Positions 53,866-62,724 of a stretch of 64,000 nt of DNA are shown piece after piece (within the stretch, counting starts at the first letter, position 1; each line of letters starts with the position of its first letter). This DNA is from Burkholderiaceae bacterium (GTDB lineage Bacteria; Pseudomonadota; Gammaproteobacteria; Burkholderiales; Burkholderiaceae_C): contig JAFEHU010000051.1 in NCBI GenBank assembly GCA_017848435.1, positions 1-64,000 on the forward strand. The letters run 5' to 3'. A program made the translations under genes and the position numbers. A model generated the notes under the pieces. That model did no database searches. It was not told where the DNA came from and saw only the letters and a program-made list of their open reading frames with translations.

Positions 53866-54305
53866 CGGCCGCCGATTCGCTGCGCATCGTCGTGCTATTG
53901 GGCGTGTCGTTCGGGCTGCTGTCGCGGTGTCGTCGTGCGTGCAGTGCGAGCGCATCCGCGCGGCACTTCGCGCTGCCTCCGGCGCAGCCGTCCCACGTGC
54001 AGGCGTCTTGCCTCGAACACGGCTGGCCTGCGGCCATCGCCGTGTTCGCCGGTGCGCTGGCTGCTGGTGCAGCCTTGCCACCGGGCCGCAGTTGCCGGGA
54101 GCGGATGCGAGAGGCAAATGCGGAAGGCAAGACAAAAGGGTGCGGCACCTGTCGGCCCGCAAAGCCAGTCTGCACATGGGGGTGGCGCGACACGCAGCGG
54201 CTTCGCCACCGTGCCGCGTGGGGCGCGAAGCCCGCGCCGATGCGGGCATGTCCGCGTGCTTCGCACGCCCGGACACGCCAGAACTTGCAAGGAGCACAGC
54301 CATGA
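53862..54305 (+). CDS. Small hypothetical protein between traF and the relaxase
   Basis: 147 residues. The start overlaps the traF stop (ATGA) and the stop overlaps the relaxase start, which supports real translation. The N-terminal helix LRIVVLLGVSFGLLS and a second weaker one (AIAVFAGALAAGAAL) precede a Cys/Arg-rich tail that resembles frame-shadow composition. Not recognised; possibly real only in its first 80 residues. Confidence 0.4.
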   Translation: MTAADSLRIVVLLGVSFGLLSRCRRACSASASARHFALPPAQPSHVQASCLEHGWPAAIAVFAGALAAGAALPPGRSCRERMREANAEGKTKGCGTCRPAKPVCTWGWRDTQRLRHRAAWGAKPAPMRACPRASHARTRQNLQGAQP

Positions 54306-56284
54306 CCGACCGCCGCGACGACGATTTCCGCATCCGTCCCAGCGCCCCGAAGAACCGGGGCCAGAGCTTCGTCTCCAAGGTACTCAAGCAGGCGGGCAAG
54401 GCCAGCGGCGGTAAGTCCTCGGTGCGCCGTCCTGGTGGCAGTAGCAAGAGTGCCGGCTCCGGCCAGCGGCCCGGCTCACGCTTGGGACGCGGCCACACGG
54501 CGGCGCGCTTCGCGGGGGCGAAGCTCACGTCCATGTCGCGGCGTGTGACCATCAAGACGCTGCTGCTCAATCAGCACCGAGCCAGCCCGCAGTCGCTTGC
54601 CAAGCACCTGCGCTATATCGAGCGCGATGGTGTGGGCCGCGATGGCGAGTCGGGCCAAGCCTACGGGCCGCAGACCGATGCCGCCGACCTCGATGCGTTC
54701 AAGGAACGCTGCGCCGACGACCGGCATCACTTCCGCTTTATCCTTTCGCCCGAAGATGGCGCGGAGCTGGAAGACCTGCGCACCTATACCCGGCACCTCA
54801 TGGGTCGCATGGAGGCCGACCTTGGCACGGGCCTCGATTGGGTGGCCGTCAATCACTGGAACACCGACAACCCGCACACGCACATCGTCGTGCGCGGGCG
54901 CGACGACACCGGCAAAGACCTCATCATCGCGGGCGACTACATCGCCGATGGGTTCCGCCATCGCGCCGCCGAACTGGCGACCGAATGGCTGGGGCCGCGC
55001 ACCGAGCTGGAGATCCAGCAGACCTTGCGGCGCGAGGTGGATCAGGAGCGGTGGACGAGCCTGGATCGCACCTTGAAGCGCGAGGCCGGCGACGATGGCA
55101 TGGTGCATGTCGAACGGCTCAACGAACCCCGACTGCAACGCCAGCGTCTGCTGCTGATCGGCAGGTTGCAGCGTTTGCAGCGCCTGGGCCTGGCCGACGA
55201 GGCCCAGCCCGGCACGTGGACCGTCCACAACGATGCGGAAAAGACCCTGCGCGCCCTGGGCGAGCGCGGCGACATCATCCGCACCATGCAGCGGGCCATG
55301 CGCGGCGAGCCACGCGAACTGGCGGTGTTCGAGCCTGGGGACGATGGCCGAACCATCCTCGGCCGCGTGGCCGCGAAGGGGCTGGCCGACGAACTGCACG
55401 ACCGGGGCTATCTGGTCATCGACGGCGTGGACGGCAAGGCCCACTACGTTGCGCTCAACGCCCGCGACGAGCTGGCGAACTATCCGACCGGCGCCGTGGT
55501 GGAGGCAAGGAGATCGGCTGACGTGCGCGCGGCCGACAAGAACATCGCCGCGTTGGCGAGCGATGGCCTGTACCGCACCGACCACCACCTTGCCATCGCG
55601 CAGGGTCAGGCCGTGCCCGGCCGCGATCCGCAGGAAGTGGTCGCGTCCCACGTCCGCCGGCTGGAAGCCTTGCGCCGTGCCGGTATCGTGGAACGGGTGG
55701 CCGAGGGGCTATGGAAGGTGCCGGACGACTTGCCCGAGCAGGGCCGTCGCTACGATGCGCAGCGCCTGGGCGGCGTGGCGGTGGAGCTGAAATCGCACCT
55801 GCCCATCGAGCGGCAGGCCCGCGTGATCGGAGCCACCTGGCTCGACCAGCAGTTGATCGGCGGCGGCTCGGGCCTGGGCAACCTGGGCTTTGGCAGCGAG
55901 GTCAACCAGGCGATGCAGCAGCGCGCCGAATTCCTGGCCGAACAGGGGCTGGCAGAGCGGCGCGGGCAGCGCGTAATCCTCGCGCGCAATCTATTGGCGA
56001 CACTACGCGATCGGGATGTGATTCGGGCTGCCAAGGATATTGCCACCGAAACCGGGCTGGAACACCGTCTGGCGGCCGATGGCCAGCGCGTGACCGGCAT
56101 CTACCGGCGCAGCCTCATGCTCGCCAGTGGCCGCTTTGCCATGCTCGATGATGGTATGGGGTTCAGCTTGGTGCCATGGACGCCGGTCATCGAACAACGA
56201 CTCGGCATGCTGATTTCTGGGCAGGTACATGGTGGCACCCTATCCTGGCAAATCCGACGGCAGCAGGGTTTATCCGTTACCTGA
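54302..56284 (+). CDS. rlxS: RlxS-type relaxase with DUF3363 domain
   Basis: 660 residues, AAGGAG upstream. The N-terminal relaxase has a candidate catalytic Tyr105 (KHLRYIERDG) and the three-His metal motif WVAVNHWNTDNPHTHIVVRG (His185, His192, His194). The DUF3363 region spans about 255-640 and ends with SLVPWTPVIEQRLGMLISGQ and LSWQIRRQQG. It nicks oriT to start transfer; oriT itself was not located. This is the last backbone gene seen before catabolic cargo, 47 bases from the converging pseudogene. Confidence 0.9.
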   Translation: MTDRRDDDFRIRPSAPKNRGQSFVSKVLKQAGKASGGKSSVRRPGGSSKSAGSGQRPGSRLGRGHTAARFAGAKLTSMSRRVTIKTLLLNQHRASPQSLAKHLRYIERDGVGRDGESGQAYGPQTDAADLDAFKERCADDRHHFRFILSPEDGAELEDLRTYTRHLMGRMEADLGTGLDWVAVNHWNTDNPHTHIVVRGRDDTGKDLIIAGDYIADGFRHRAAELATEWLGPRTELEIQQTLRREVDQERWTSLDRTLKREAGDDGMVHVERLNEPRLQRQRLLLIGRLQRLQRLGLADEAQPGTWTVHNDAEKTLRALGERGDIIRTMQRAMRGEPRELAVFEPGDDGRTILGRVAAKGLADELHDRGYLVIDGVDGKAHYVALNARDELANYPTGAVVEARRSADVRAADKNIAALASDGLYRTDHHLAIAQGQAVPGRDPQEVVASHVRRLEALRRAGIVERVAEGLWKVPDDLPEQGRRYDAQRLGGVAVELKSHLPIERQARVIGATWLDQQLIGGGSGLGNLGFGSEVNQAMQQRAEFLAEQGLAERRGQRVILARNLLATLRDRDVIRAAKDIATETGLEHRLAADGQRVTGIYRRSLMLASGRFAMLDDGMGFSLVPWTPVIEQRLGMLISGQVHGGTLSWQIRRQQGLSVT

Positions 56285-56331
56285 CGCCAGCAGCGATTGA
56301 GCACCTACCGACCGGATGCGTCTACAGCCGT

Positions 56332-57127
56332 TCAGCGTCCGGCAAACTGCGGGACTCGCTTTGCGACGAACGCGTGAACCGCTTCCAGCGAATCTGTGGT
56401 TTTCGAGGCTCGATTCATTTCGGCCGCCTCCAGCCTCAATGAGGTCGCCAGATCACTCTCGAAGGCAGCGAGTTGCAGGCGCTTGGCGCCCGCATAACCT
56501 TGCGTTGGTCCGACCGAAAATTGCACCGCCATACGCCGCGCTTCGCCCAGCAGGCTCTCGCCAGGAACCACTTTCTCGACCAATCCCCAGGCCAAGGCCT
56601 CGTCCGAACTGACTACGCGATTGGTCAAGATCATGTCTCGTGCGCGTCGTCCACCCACTGCGCGTGGAAGTAGCCAGCTGATGCCGAAATCCCCCGCGTA
56701 TCCGAGGCCGGTATGGGCCGCCACAAACTTCGTCCCACTTGCGGCAATCAGGTAGTCAGAGGCCAAGGCAAGCCCGAGACCGCCTCCGGCCTCCGGCTAC
56801 CGCGCCTTGTACGGCGCAGACTACCGGGAACGGCAGGCTGGCGAATTGAGGAATCATGCTTTCGGCCACTCTCAGTTCGTCATCGACCAAGGTAGACAAC
56901 GCATCGCCTGCGGCCACCATTTCTTCGATGTCGCCTCCGCAACTGAACATCCGGCCCTCGCCGCGCAGCAGCAAAGCTCGAATCGAGCCATCGCGTTCGA
57001 CATCTGCAATGACACCAGCGAGCACGTTTACGACCGACGTGCTCAACGCATTCATTTTTTTTGGCGAGTTGAGTGTTATGGTCGCGACGGCACCATTCTT
57101 TTCGAGAATTACCGGATTTCCAGGCAT
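56332..57127 (-). pseudogene. Enoyl-CoA hydratase/isomerase, frameshifted by a 7-base tandem duplication
   Basis: Reads as a normal crotonase in two frames: 57127 to about 56790 (MPGNPVILEKNGAVATITLN, then RMFSCGGDIEEM, PVVCAVQGAVAGG) and about 56780 to 56332 (LALASDYLIAASGTKFVAAH, GISWLLPRAVGGRRARDMIL). The break is at 56783-56796, where CCTCCGG occurs twice in a row; removing one copy restores the expected GGGLGLALASDY. Last gene of the catabolic operon. A real inactivation or a sequencing error are both possible. Confidence 0.85.
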
Positions 57128-57160
57128 GCTGACGTTCCCTGATTGATCAAAATTTCAGCG

Positions 57161-57943
57161 TCAGCGCGGCGCCATGCGAATGGCACCATCCACACGAATG
57201 GACTCGGCATTCATGTAGCCGCAAGTAACGAGAAACTCGACGGCCTGCGCGAATTCATCGGGGTCGCCTAAACGCTTGGGGAAGGGCACGCTGGCCGCCA
57301 GCGCCTGTTTGACGTTGTCCGGCAGACCCAGCAGCAACGGTGTACCGAAGATCCCCGGCATGATGGTGTTGATCCGGATCCCTTCGTCCATCATGTCGCG
57401 CGCGATTGGCAGGGTCATGCCCACGATGGCTGCCTTGCTGGCCGCATAGCTGGCCTGGCCGACCTGGCCGTCCTGCGCGGCGGCCGAAGCGGTGTTGACG
57501 ATGACGCCGCGCTCGCCATCGGTCAGCGGCGCGAGCGTCAACATACCCGCGGCTGACTTGGCGATGCAACGGAAGGTGCCCACCAGGTTGATCTGAATGA
57601 TGCGATTGAAGCGATCTGCCGCGCATGGGCGGATTTCGCCGGTTTTCTTGTCGCGGCTGACAGTCTTGACGGCATCGGCAGTACCGGCGCAGTTGACCAG
57701 AATGCGCTCCTGCCCGATGGCCGCACGGGCCTTGGCGAAGGCGGTGTCCACCTGCTCCTCAGATGTCACGTCCACATTGCAGTAAACGCCGCCGAGTTCG
57801 CTGGCCAACGCCTGGCCGACGGTTTCGTTCATGTCGAAGATGGCGACTTTGACGCCACGGCTGGCCAAACGCCGGGTCGTGGCGGCTCCCAGGCCGGAAG
57901 CGCCCCCGGTGATGATGGCCGAGATGTCGGAGTTCAGTTGCAT
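57161..57943 (-). CDS. SDR-family 3-hydroxyacyl-CoA dehydrogenase (type II, HSD10-like)
   Basis: 260 residues from MQLNSDISAIITGGASGLGA, GAGGAAA upstream. NAD motif GGASGLG (13-19), catalytic Ser153, Tyr166 and Lys170 (TASAAAQDG; YAASKAAIVG). The insert DAVKTVSRDKKTGEI and the end MPGIFGTPLLLGLPDNVKQA with FPKRLGDPDEFAQAVEFLV are typical of type II 3-hydroxyacyl-CoA dehydrogenases, which accept 2-methyl-3-hydroxyacyl-CoA. Oxidises the hydroxyacyl-CoA of the preceding hydratase. Confidence 0.88.
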   Translation of the reverse strand: MQLNSDISAIITGGASGLGAATTRRLASRGVKVAIFDMNETVGQALASELGGVYCNVDVTSEEQVDTAFAKARAAIGQERILVNCAGTADAVKTVSRDKKTGEIRPCAADRFNRIIQINLVGTFRCIAKSAAGMLTLAPLTDGERGVIVNTASAAAQDGQVGQASYAASKAAIVGMTLPIARDMMDEGIRINTIMPGIFGTPLLLGLPDNVKQALAASVPFPKRLGDPDEFAQAVEFLVTCGYMNAESIRVDGAIRMAPR

Positions 57944-57977
57944 GGTTTTTCCTCGATGGATGACAGATAGACAGGCG

Positions 57978-58763
57978 TTATTGGCCCGTGAAGTGGGGGG
58001 TGCGCTTGCCCAGGAATGCCGCTTGCCCTTCCAGGTTGTCGGCCGAACGCAAAGCGACGAGGAAATTACGCTTCTCATGCTCCAGGCCTTGCGCGAGCGG
58101 AGTCTCAAAGCTGGCCAGTGCCGCATCTTTCGCCAGCGCCACGGCCAGCGGCGAATTGGCTGCAATCCGGTTGGCCATCGCCAACGCCGTCGGCAGGGCC
58201 TGGCCATCAGCCGTCACTTCGGCGACCATGCCTGCATCGCAAGCCTTGCGGGCGTCGATGAAATCGCCGGTCAGCAACAGGGCCATGGCCTTGGACTTAC
58301 CGATAGCGTGGATCAGGCGCTGCGTGCCCCCGGCACCCGGAATGGCGCCCAGCTTGACTTCCGGCACACCAAAATTGGCAGACTCGCCAGCGATCGCGAT
58401 GTCGCAGGCCAGCGCTAATTCTGTGCCGCCGCCCAGCGCGAGCTTTTCCACCGCTGCGATGACGGGCTTGGGGAAGCGCTCCAGTTCCGACCAAAAGTGG
58501 CCGCCTGCTGCCGCACGATCGCCCAGCAGTGGCTCGGCGCGCAGCGCATCGAAGGCCGTGATGTCGGCCCCGGCGCAGAACACGCCCTCGGCGCCGGTGA
58601 TGATGACCGCGCGCACGGTATCGTCGTCGCGCAGTTGCACAAGCTGCGCACGCAGGCCATCGAATACCGCGCGGTTCAAGCTGTTCTTCGCGCGCGGGCG
58701 GTTGATGGTCAAGGTGGCGATGGCGCCATCGCGGCTGACGAGCACTTCGCTGGCTTCGCTCAT
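57978..58763 (-). CDS. Enoyl-CoA hydratase
   Basis: 261 residues from MSEASEVLVSRDGAIATLTI, GGAG upstream; an in-frame ATG at 58778 that overlaps the thiolase stop is the alternative. Crotonase residues: Glu115 in LALGGGTELALACDIAIAG and Glu135 in FGVPEVKLGAIPGAGGTQRL, both present, so hydratase activity is likely. Oxyanion-hole loop FCAGADITAF. Hydrates the 2-enoyl-CoA formed by the acyl-CoA dehydrogenase. Confidence 0.9.
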   Translation of the reverse strand: MSEASEVLVSRDGAIATLTINRPRAKNSLNRAVFDGLRAQLVQLRDDDTVRAVIITGAEGVFCAGADITAFDALRAEPLLGDRAAAGGHFWSELERFPKPVIAAVEKLALGGGTELALACDIAIAGESANFGVPEVKLGAIPGAGGTQRLIHAIGKSKAMALLLTGDFIDARKACDAGMVAEVTADGQALPTALAMANRIAANSPLAVALAKDAALASFETPLAQGLEHEKRNFLVALRSADNLEGQAAFLGKRTPHFTGQ

Positions 58764-58774
58764 GGTGGCTCCGC

Positions 58775-59956
58775 TCATCCAAGCCGCTCGATGATGGTGG
58801 TATTGGCCGTGCCCGAAGCCTCGCAGATGGTCTGCAGGCCATAGCGGCCGCCCCGCCGCTCCAGCTCGCACAGCAGGTCGGTGAGCATGCGCGCGCCGGT
58901 GGAACCCAGCGGATGGCCGATGGCCACCGAGCCGCCGTTGACGTTGAGGCGATCGTCCGGAATGCCGAATTCCTGCTGGAACATCAGCGGCACGCCGCCA
59001 AAGGCCTCGTTGACTTCAAACAGGTCAATGTCGGCCGGGGTCAGACCCGATTCCGTCAGCGCCTTGCGGGTGGCATCGAGAACAGCGGTGAACTGGATCA
59101 CCGGGTCGGCTGCCGCCACGGCGGTGCTGACGAAGCGCGCGCGCGGCTTCAGGCCATGCTGCTTGGCATAGGCGCGGCTGGCGATCAGCAGCGCGGCGGC
59201 GCCATCGCTGATCTGCGACGAGTTGGCGGCCGTGGTGGCACCGTCGGCGGCAAACACGGGCTTGAGCGTGGCCATCTTCTCGGGGTTCGGGTCGGCACGC
59301 ACGCCTTCGTCGGCAGTGACGAGCGGGCTGTCTGGGTCGGCTGGGTCTTCGTTCAGTCGCACCAGTTGGTCTTGGACTCGGCCAGCCTGCAAAGCCTCGG
59401 TGGCGCGCCGATGGCTGCGCACGGCGAAAGCGTCCAGGGCCTCGCGCGTGAGGCCGAAGCGCTTGTTCATCAACTCCGACGAAGCGCCTTGCGCCAGCAG
59501 CGGGTTGTCCTGGTAGCGCGCCAGTTCGCGCGGGCTGTATTGCGAGCCCAGCGGCGCGCCGGGTTTGAATGACGGCGGCATGGGGGCCTGCGACATCGAT
59601 TCCACCCCGGCGCCGATGACCAGTTGGTAAGCGCCCGCCTGGATGCCATGCACGGCAAAGCTCACCGCCTGCTGGCCGGAGCCGCATTGCCGGTCAACCG
59701 TCACCGCCGGGACGGATTCGGGCAGCCCCGCCGCCAATACGGCATGACGGCCCAGGTTGCCGTGCTGTTGGTCCCATTGCAGCACGCAGCCGACGATCAC
59801 ATCGTCCAGATCGGCGGGGTTGATGCCGGAGCGCTCGACCAGCTGGCGCAGCGTCTCGCCCAGCAGATCGACGGGGTGCCATTTCTGCAGGCGCCCGCCG
59901 CGCTTGCCCACGGGGGTGCGCAACGCACCGACGATGACGGGTTCATGGTCATTCAT
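58775..59956 (-). CDS. Acetyl-CoA acyltransferase (thiolase)
   Basis: 393 residues, AGGAGA upstream. Catalytic Cys91 in VDRQCGSGQQAVSFAVHGIQ, then GAGVESMSQAPM, NEAFGGVPLMFQQEF, and His in VAIGHPLGSTGARMLTDLL; the C-terminal cysteine is in QTICEASGTANTTIIERLG, slightly unlike the CxGGG of common thiolases. Cleaves 3-ketoacyl-CoA to acetyl- or propionyl-CoA. Overlaps or abuts the hydratase gene. Confidence 0.92.
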   Translation of the reverse strand: MNDHEPVIVGALRTPVGKRGGRLQKWHPVDLLGETLRQLVERSGINPADLDDVIVGCVLQWDQQHGNLGRHAVLAAGLPESVPAVTVDRQCGSGQQAVSFAVHGIQAGAYQLVIGAGVESMSQAPMPPSFKPGAPLGSQYSPRELARYQDNPLLAQGASSELMNKRFGLTREALDAFAVRSHRRATEALQAGRVQDQLVRLNEDPADPDSPLVTADEGVRADPNPEKMATLKPVFAADGATTAANSSQISDGAAALLIASRAYAKQHGLKPRARFVSTAVAAADPVIQFTAVLDATRKALTESGLTPADIDLFEVNEAFGGVPLMFQQEFGIPDDRLNVNGGSVAIGHPLGSTGARMLTDLLCELERRGGRYGLQTICEASGTANTTIIERLG

Positions 59957-59984
59957 GTTCTTCTCCTGGTGCAAAAAGGTTGGC

Positions 59985-61661
59985 TCACTCGGCGTAGCGG
60001 CCCGCATGCTCGGCGCGGATGCGCTTCTTGTCGAGCTTGCCGACGCTGGTCTTGGGGATGGCTTCGACGAACAGGACCTGATCTGGCAACTGCCACTTGG
60101 CGAAGGCGCTGGTCAGGTGTTCCTGCAATTGCTCCTGAGTCGCCTGCTGGCCGGGCCTCAGCACCACCAGGGCCAGCGGCCGTTCCTGCCACTTCGCATG
60201 GGGAATGCCGACCACCGCGGCGTCGCGCACGGCCGGGTGGCCCATGAGCAGGTTTTCCATGTCGATGGAAGAAATCCATTCACCACCGCTCTTGATCACG
60301 TCCTTGATGCGGTCGGTGACTTTGAGGTAGCCGTTCTCGTCCACCGTGCCGACATCGCCCGAGCGCCACCATCCGCCTTCCAGGAAACGGTCTGCGGAAT
60401 CAGGCATGTCGTGGTATCTGGCCGTTATCCAGGGGCCGCGCAGGCAAATCTCGCCCGCTGACTTTCCGTCGTGCGGCAAGTCCTTGTCGTCGGCATCGAG
60501 GATGCGAATATCCACCCCGGTCAGCACCAGACCCTGCTTGCGCTTGAGGTTCCACTTCTCTTCCTCGGTCAAGCGCTTCTTGAGCGTGGACTTGAGGCGG
60601 TTCATCGTCACCAGCGTCGTGGCTTCGGTGGCGCCGTAGGCGTGCACCACCTCAGCACCCGTGAGGTCGTAGAAACCGATCATCATCGACAGCGGCGGCT
60701 CCGTGGCGCCAGACAGCATGCGCATGCGGCTGAAGTCCGGCTTGACCGGCATCGTCTCGATGTACTGCAGCATGGGCTGGAAGATGGCCGGTGCGCCATT
60801 GGCGATGGTCACGCCCTCGGCGATCATGGCATCGACCAGCGGCTTGGTGTCTTCGGCAACGTAGCGGCCCGGCAGCACGATCTTGTCGGCGAGCAGCGTG
60901 GCGGCCTGCGGCAGGCCCCAGCATTGCCCGTGGAACATGGGCGTGATGAGCATGACGCAGTCGTCCAGCGTCATGCCCAGATTGGTGGCCATGGCCGTGG
61001 AGTGCAGGTAGATGCCGCGGTGCGAGTAGTACACGCCCTTGGGCTTGCCCGTGGTGCCGGTGGTGTAGCAGGCGCTGTAGGCCGAGGTTTCGTCGATCTC
61101 GGGCCAGTCGATCTTCGTGTCGGCGGCGGCCAGCAGGTCTTCGTAGTGCAGCAGCGGTTTCAGCGTGGTCTTGATCTGGTCCAGCGGCTTGTCGGTCATG
61201 ACAATCCAGCCCTTGATCTGGGGCGAATTCGCTGCGACGGATTCGGCAAGGGGTAGCAATGACTCGTCTACGCAAACGTAGGACACCTTGCTGTGGTCGA
61301 CCACGTAGCCCAGGTCCTCTGGGCCCAGGCGCAGATTCATCTGCAACATGACAGCACCCAGGCCGGGAATGGACCAGTACAGCTCGAAGTGGCGTCGGCT
61401 GTTCCAGTCCAGGATGCCGACCCGGTCGCCCGGCTCGACGCCGAGAGCGCGCAGTGCATTGGCGCTGCGGCAGACGCGCGCGTAGCAATCGGCATAGGTG
61501 TAGCGATCCCAGCCGCCATCGGGTGTGCGGTAGACGATCTCCTGGTCCCCGTGGGTGCGCGCAGCGTGCCGGATCAGCGTTGTGGTGTTCAGTTGGCGCT
61601 CGTTGCCCGTGGTGGACGGGCAGCCGCGGACAGGCTTGGTGGGCTGGATGGTGTCGGTCAT
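59985..61661 (-). CDS. Acyl-CoA synthetase (AMP-forming), AlkK-like
   Basis: 558 residues of the ANL superfamily. P-loop [19 protein letters not shown]5 motif [17 protein letters not shown]; hinge [21 protein letters not shown]-terminal catalytic Lys in [15 protein letters not shown]. The similarity is to medium/long-chain and AlkK-type ligases, including those for branched acids. Activates the free acid to acyl-CoA, the entry step of the operon. Confidence 0.92.
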   Translation of the reverse strand: MTDTIQPTKPVRGCPSTTGNERQLNTTTLIRHAARTHGDQEIVYRTPDGGWDRYTYADCYARVCRSANALRALGVEPGDRVGILDWNSRRHFELYWSIPGLGAVMLQMNLRLGPEDLGYVVDHSKVSYVCVDESLLPLAESVAANSPQIKGWIVMTDKPLDQIKTTLKPLLHYEDLLAAADTKIDWPEIDETSAYSACYTTGTTGKPKGVYYSHRGIYLHSTAMATNLGMTLDDCVMLITPMFHGQCWGLPQAATLLADKIVLPGRYVAEDTKPLVDAMIAEGVTIANGAPAIFQPMLQYIETMPVKPDFSRMRMLSGATEPPLSMMIGFYDLTGAEVVHAYGATEATTLVTMNRLKSTLKKRLTEEEKWNLKRKQGLVLTGVDIRILDADDKDLPHDGKSAGEICLRGPWITARYHDMPDSADRFLEGGWWRSGDVGTVDENGYLKVTDRIKDVIKSGGEWISSIDMENLLMGHPAVRDAAVVGIPHAKWQERPLALVVLRPGQQATQEQLQEHLTSAFAKWQLPDQVLFVEAIPKTSVGKLDKKRIRAEHAGRYAE

Positions 61662-61672
61662 GTGCTTGTCTC

Positions 61673-62722
61673 CTAGGTAGTTGTGTCGAGTGCCTGGAAC
61701 CGTGGGGCCGGGGCCGCTTCGATGGCGCCGGATGGGGTGATCTGGTAAATGCCCCGTGCTGCGTTATGCGGATGCCGCACCGCCTCGGCGAGGCTGAGCA
61801 CGGGCGCAAAGCAGGCGTCGCTGCCTTCGAGCAGCGCGCACCAGTGCGCCCTGGGTTGGCTGCGGATAAAGGCTGCGATCCGCTCTTTCAGCGCTGGCCA
61901 CGTCGCCGCGTCGTACTGCTCGGCGGGGTTCACGTCAGCAAGGCCCAGCTTCGACAGCAGAAGCGCGTGGAACGCTGGCTCCACTGCTGCGAGGCTGATG
62001 AAGCCGCCGTCAGCGCAAGCGTATACGTCATAGAACGGCGAATCGTGAAACGGGCTCGGCTGCGCGCCGTCAATTTGCCCATTGGCGCGAATCCAATGCA
62101 CCAGCGTGCCCAGCATGGCCACGATGTCAATGATCGCGGCGTCCACGACCCGGCCGTGGCCGGTGGCGCGCGCATCGACCAGCGCGCAGGCGACGCCGAA
62201 GGCCATGCCCAGCGCCCCGGCCCCATCCCCGAGTACCGAGGGCGGCACGATGGGCGCCTGCCCCCTGTGCGCCGACAGCGACAGCAGGCCTGTCAGCGCG
62301 ACGTAGTTCAGGTCGTGGCCCGCGGCCTGGGCAAGTGGCCCGTCCTGGCCCCAGCCCGTCATCCGGCCATAGACCAGCCGGGGATTGAGCGCCGCGCAAT
62401 CTGCGGGGCCGAAGCCCAGCCGCTCCATCACCCTTGGGCGAAAGCCTTCGATCAGAGCGTCGGCCTGGGCAATCAGTTCCAGTGCGCGCGCCTTGCCACC
62501 GGGCGACTTCAGGTCGATGACCTCGACCTTCTTGCCGCGGTGCAGCGGGTTCTCCACCGCCCCGCCCAGCCGCTGCGCCCCAGCAGCCTGCTCGGCCCGT
62601 GCCAGCGCGATCACCTCGGCGCCCATGTCGACCAGCATCCTGGCGGCCAGAGGGCCTGGACCGATGCCCTCAAACTCCACCACACGGACGCCGTGCAGAG
62701 GCAACTGCAGCGTGTGCGGCAT
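61673..62722 (-). CDS. Family III CoA-transferase fold protein, alpha-methylacyl-CoA racemase-like
   Basis: 349 residues from MPHTLQLPLHGVRVVEFEGI. GIGPGPLAARMLVDMGAEVI, then GRMTGWGQDGPLAQAAGHDL and NYVALTGLLSL are characteristic of alpha-methylacyl-CoA racemases more than of CoA-transferases (CaiB). Racemases convert the (R)-2-methylacyl-CoA to the (S) form that acyl-CoA dehydrogenase needs. This points to methyl-branched substrates. 2 bases after the acyl-CoA dehydrogenase gene. Confidence 0.82.
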   Translation of the reverse strand: MPHTLQLPLHGVRVVEFEGIGPGPLAARMLVDMGAEVIALARAEQAAGAQRLGGAVENPLHRGKKVEVIDLKSPGGKARALELIAQADALIEGFRPRVMERLGFGPADCAALNPRLVYGRMTGWGQDGPLAQAAGHDLNYVALTGLLSLSAHRGQAPIVPPSVLGDGAGALGMAFGVACALVDARATGHGRVVDAAIIDIVAMLGTLVHWIRANGQIDGAQPSPFHDSPFYDVYACADGGFISLAAVEPAFHALLLSKLGLADVNPAEQYDAATWPALKERIAAFIRSQPRAHWCALLEGSDACFAPVLSLAEAVRHPHNAARGIYQITPSGAIEAAPAPRFQALDTTT

Positions 62723-62724
62723 GT

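Noticed and set aside
56332..57127. Two separate small crotonase-like genes
   Set aside because: The two halves join exactly at a conserved motif when one copy of the 7-base duplication is removed, so this is one broken gene.
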